NCBI GenBank assembly: GCA_900544525.1
Contig: UQVN01000044.1
Location: 1 to 17,514 of the forward strand
DNA: 17,514 bases
Direction of reading: 5' to 3'
From: an uncultured Eubacteriales bacterium
Lineage (GTDB): Bacteria; Bacillota; Clostridia; Lachnospirales; Lachnospiraceae
Shown here: positions 16,301-17,514 of the stretch, piece by piece
Position numbering within the stretch: position 1 is the stretch's first letter
Layout: the number at the start of each line of letters is the position of its first letter
Notes under the pieces: model-generated
The model's database searches: none
Told to the model about the DNA's origin: nothing
The model's input: the letters and a program-made list of their open reading frames with translations, nothing else
Position numbers and translations under genes: made by a program

Positions 16301-17514
16301 TTATGTAACGAGAACGATACCAGATAACTATTATAAATTAATCCAATGGAAATTACAAATAACAAGTAATTTAGAAAATGGGCAGTATATTCGTGCATCC
16401 GAAACTGGATATACAAAAAAAGAAACACCAGAAGATAAAAAACCGACAGTTAAAGTATTACAAATTCACTCCGATCTAAATAAAAGTAATTACCGTCCAT
16501 CATGGATATTAACAGAAGATCCGAATTATTATTTGAATTATATTAAAAAATACAATTTGCCAAATAAGTATAATACTTCTTATAAAGATACAGAGTTTTT
16601 TAATTTAATTCGAAGTTCTATTAAAGATTTTAATGTCGATATTACGACAATGGATGTTAATGAATATGCAAATTATTATCTTGGAAGAAGTGTAGATACT
16701 TCGGTGACAACAGCAGGACAAGATTGGTTAAGTCAATTTGATATGGTAATTGTAGGATTTGCGGATATGCAAGATGATATTCCAACTCCAAAAGATTCAA
16801 AAACAGGAGAAGTGCTAACTTATCCAGATGAAGAAGATGGAGGAAAGATTGTAAATCGTAATCCAGTGGAAGGATTAGTGACTTATATTGAAAATGGAAA
16901 CAGCGTATTGTTTACCCACGATACGACATCATTTACAAACCACCAGCAAACAGGTGCTGGCTTGAATAACCTTGAGTTAAAATGGGGATATAATTTGAAT
17001 AGTATTATGAGACCACTTGTTGGAATGGACCGCTATGGGATTAAATCAAACAAGGTAGTGGAGGAAACTGGAGAGACTATTGGATCCATTTTGAAAAAAG
17101 GACTGGCTTTACAAGGAGATGAACTAAAGAAAGTAGAAAAGTATGCAAATGATGTAGTATATGTACCAGGAAGCAAGAGAACAAAAGCTTATCCAGATAG
17201 TCATGGATATAGTTCAGGGATTCTAGATTATTTGACAGGGGTTAAAACGACTACCGCAACACAAGTAAATGAAGGTTCTATTACGGAATATCCATTTAAA
17301 ATTGATAAAACACTATCAGTATCATCTACTCATACGCAATATTATCAATTAGATTTAGAGGCGGATGATGATGGAGACGGAATGAATGACATTGTTGTTT
17401 GGTATTGTTTAAATGGTGGAAAATATGCAAACTTTCCAAATGACGTTCGGAATCTATATTATTTATATAGTAAAGGAAATGTATTATATACTGGTGTTGG
17501 ACATTCCACAGTTA
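13347..17514 (+). CDS. Giant exported protein in the PilY1 position, DUF5057-like (partial, runs off the window)
   Basis: At least 1389 codons are open with no stop before the window edge. AAGGAG (13333-13338) lies 8 bases before the ATG and 23 bases separate it from the minor pilin. MKKGKRLFLLSG with a hydrophobic run (about 7-32) ending VEA-SS is a signal peptide or anchor. Three related blocks occur at about 475-540, 684-747 and 1035-1140. Each has a strand such as YVFHLDPGD, LNILELEPA or VKVLQIHSD, then an I-T/N-rich strand, then YDLIYIHDG, YDLIYIGDN or FDMVIVGFAD. Later turns VLFTHDT (1187-1193) and YTGVGHS at the edge recall ThuA or amidotransferase-like Rossmann folds. Loops D939-x-N-x-D-G-E950 and D1340-x-D-x-D-G-x-x-D1348 look calcium-binding. 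Residues 330-420 are Tyr-rich. From memory it resembles DUF5057 proteins of Lachnospiraceae. Its function is unknown, and a pilus-tip role is inferred from position. Confidence 0.85.
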   Translation, partial: MKKGKRLFLLSGAVLVFAFIFFVTTLVQTMITVEASSMMPGIETIVEENSKEAPFRILEITEDEKKAELGYYVAGEEPYIKNYEYDGKTFSSLEEGLKAIENEEERKAFAEAKDYLGQISNMIGDNADQYPLTYEQYQEKYFLNSTDKTEDWKEVTLDKRRVAKIKGVYESNKDKTGDYTKGEQSYYPIREDVASDQDKVKYRENIASFSYTEGMGAVSPYNIEFEAVDNGQMEQWLQSDPKVIADEYQQGYGFYINDYRILTDTVDKTMFPGEDNSDKILVYRAMPIQGYPHYQYEPLQNQATLEEVEKAVVSTPTKEGDITKSKDTYYYWSDDGTGKLIKENLYYIQGKEPITYKEVLALSKDLPSNYEYYYKVKNVTFACRIGQTGNVNDPESYEYYGWYYPNYRSGEDQYLLVDESTKDLATYYISEEEYHLTKGTGDYDFIADENAEEVAVEVDHFYYQGGFINNEWLKKYVFHLDPGDGSIDSSLSLEEKEEAKKVFDQFDIKITATTAKKLKSMSKNQQKTFLKDYDLIYIHDGINEDVAQVLSEDALQKEYACIIRMDTMTEKEKETIKATFSYYYDDSDSDKNYVKDNVYFVSVEGSSKGYGIFDNDLNKVIVDVNDETALKNSGFQEIMDYIKEENIYRKIEGLEAIEENISRAKAIEYILNFQYKRVTIEKKELNILELEPAISDGSVTQQKVANWLGIDLTTSGIKINIKRMTTSEFIGKIEDINGSYDLIYIGDNYQKAISLGAGVWGITTPNTTLVYSHTGGQFTRSNKFAGMLDTENANISTVKIPTKMSGNDLTKKKMKELQEFVKSGYPVIIATGLVNGSKINETKVDNSSNIYELLTDLLPQENVLVENQIDKNKLAFYTNLEKPKILFEKDGQPPSAIGDANGPSNEYLKKNELEYRFSIQHNSAASMTSATYHCELFVDLNADGVFSEGENSAENLKDIKIYDANNNQVLKGKDGRYHLKVNTQYYVTRTIPDNYYKLIQWKLQITSNLENGQYIRASETGYTKKETPEDKKPTVKVLQIHSDLNKSNYRPSWILTEDPNYYLNYIKKYNLPNKYNTSYKDTEFFNLIRSSIKDFNVDITTMDVNEYANYYLGRSVDTSVTTAGQDWLSQFDMVIVGFADMQDDIPTPKDSKTGEVLTYPDEEDGGKIVNRNPVEGLVTYIENGNSVLFTHDTTSFTNHQQTGAGLNNLELKWGYNLNSIMRPLVGMDRYGIKSNKVVEETGETIGSILKKGLALQGDELKKVEKYANDVVYVPGSKRTKAYPDSHGYSSGILDYLTGVKTTTATQVNEGSITEYPFKIDKTLSVSSTHTQYYQLDLEADDDGDGMNDIVVWYCLNGGKYANFPNDVRNLYYLYSKGNVLYTGVGHSTV

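Overview
The window is almost entirely one long, co-oriented type IV pilus (T4P) locus on the + strand. It comes from a low-GC, monoderm Firmicute, most likely a clostridium of the Lachnospiraceae type. The basis is the strongly A/T-rich codon use, consistently strong AGGAGG-type ribosome binding sites, lack of a secretin (PilQ) or pilotin gene in the window, and a giant secreted protein that resembles families I associate with Lachnospiraceae. The exact organism cannot be named from the sequence.

Layout. Bases 1-46 hold the rho-independent terminator of an upstream unit. Bases 47-436 are an A/T-rich leader with candidate sigma-A promoters and no gene. Then come pilB (437-2137, extension ATPase with an N-terminal MshEN-type c-di-GMP-binding module), pilT (2210-3277, retraction ATPase), a 204-base gap with a folded RNA element, pilC (3482-4696, inner-membrane platform), the major pilin gene pilA (4800-5270), a 252-base gap with stacked hairpins that look like an attenuator, a fused pilM-pilN gene (5523-7184) and a pilO-like gene (7214-8014). 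A further hairpin near 8074-8106 precedes a tightly packed second module: a very large PilV/GspI-like minor pilin (8153-9805), an even larger PilX/GspK-like minor pilin lacking Glu5 (9819-12086), a GspH/FimT-like minor pilin (12100-12693) and a PilW/GspJ-like minor pilin (12742-13323). The window ends inside a giant exported protein gene (13347 to at least 17514, 1389 or more codons).

How the parts work together. PilB and PilT power extension and retraction through PilC, and PilM-N and PilO form the alignment complex. PilA is the fibre subunit, and the four minor pilins match the H-I-J-K set that primes assembly and sits at the tip. The giant last protein occupies the position that pilY1, the tip adhesin and calcium sensor, has after fimU-pilV-pilW-pilX in Pseudomonas. 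It has no recognisable PilY1 sequence. Instead it carries three copies of a Rossmann-like strand module plus two Asp-rich loops of EF-hand or thrombospondin-3 type. I propose it as an unrelated functional counterpart of PilY1, and it is the most interesting item here. A prepilin peptidase (PilD) is needed but is not in the window.

Several starts were corrected from the longest possible frame to codons with a good Shine-Dalgarno: pilC 3482 (GTG), PilV-like 8153 (GTG), PilX-like 9819, GspH-like 12100 and PilW-like 12742. No tRNA, rRNA, CRISPR array or insertion sequence was seen.
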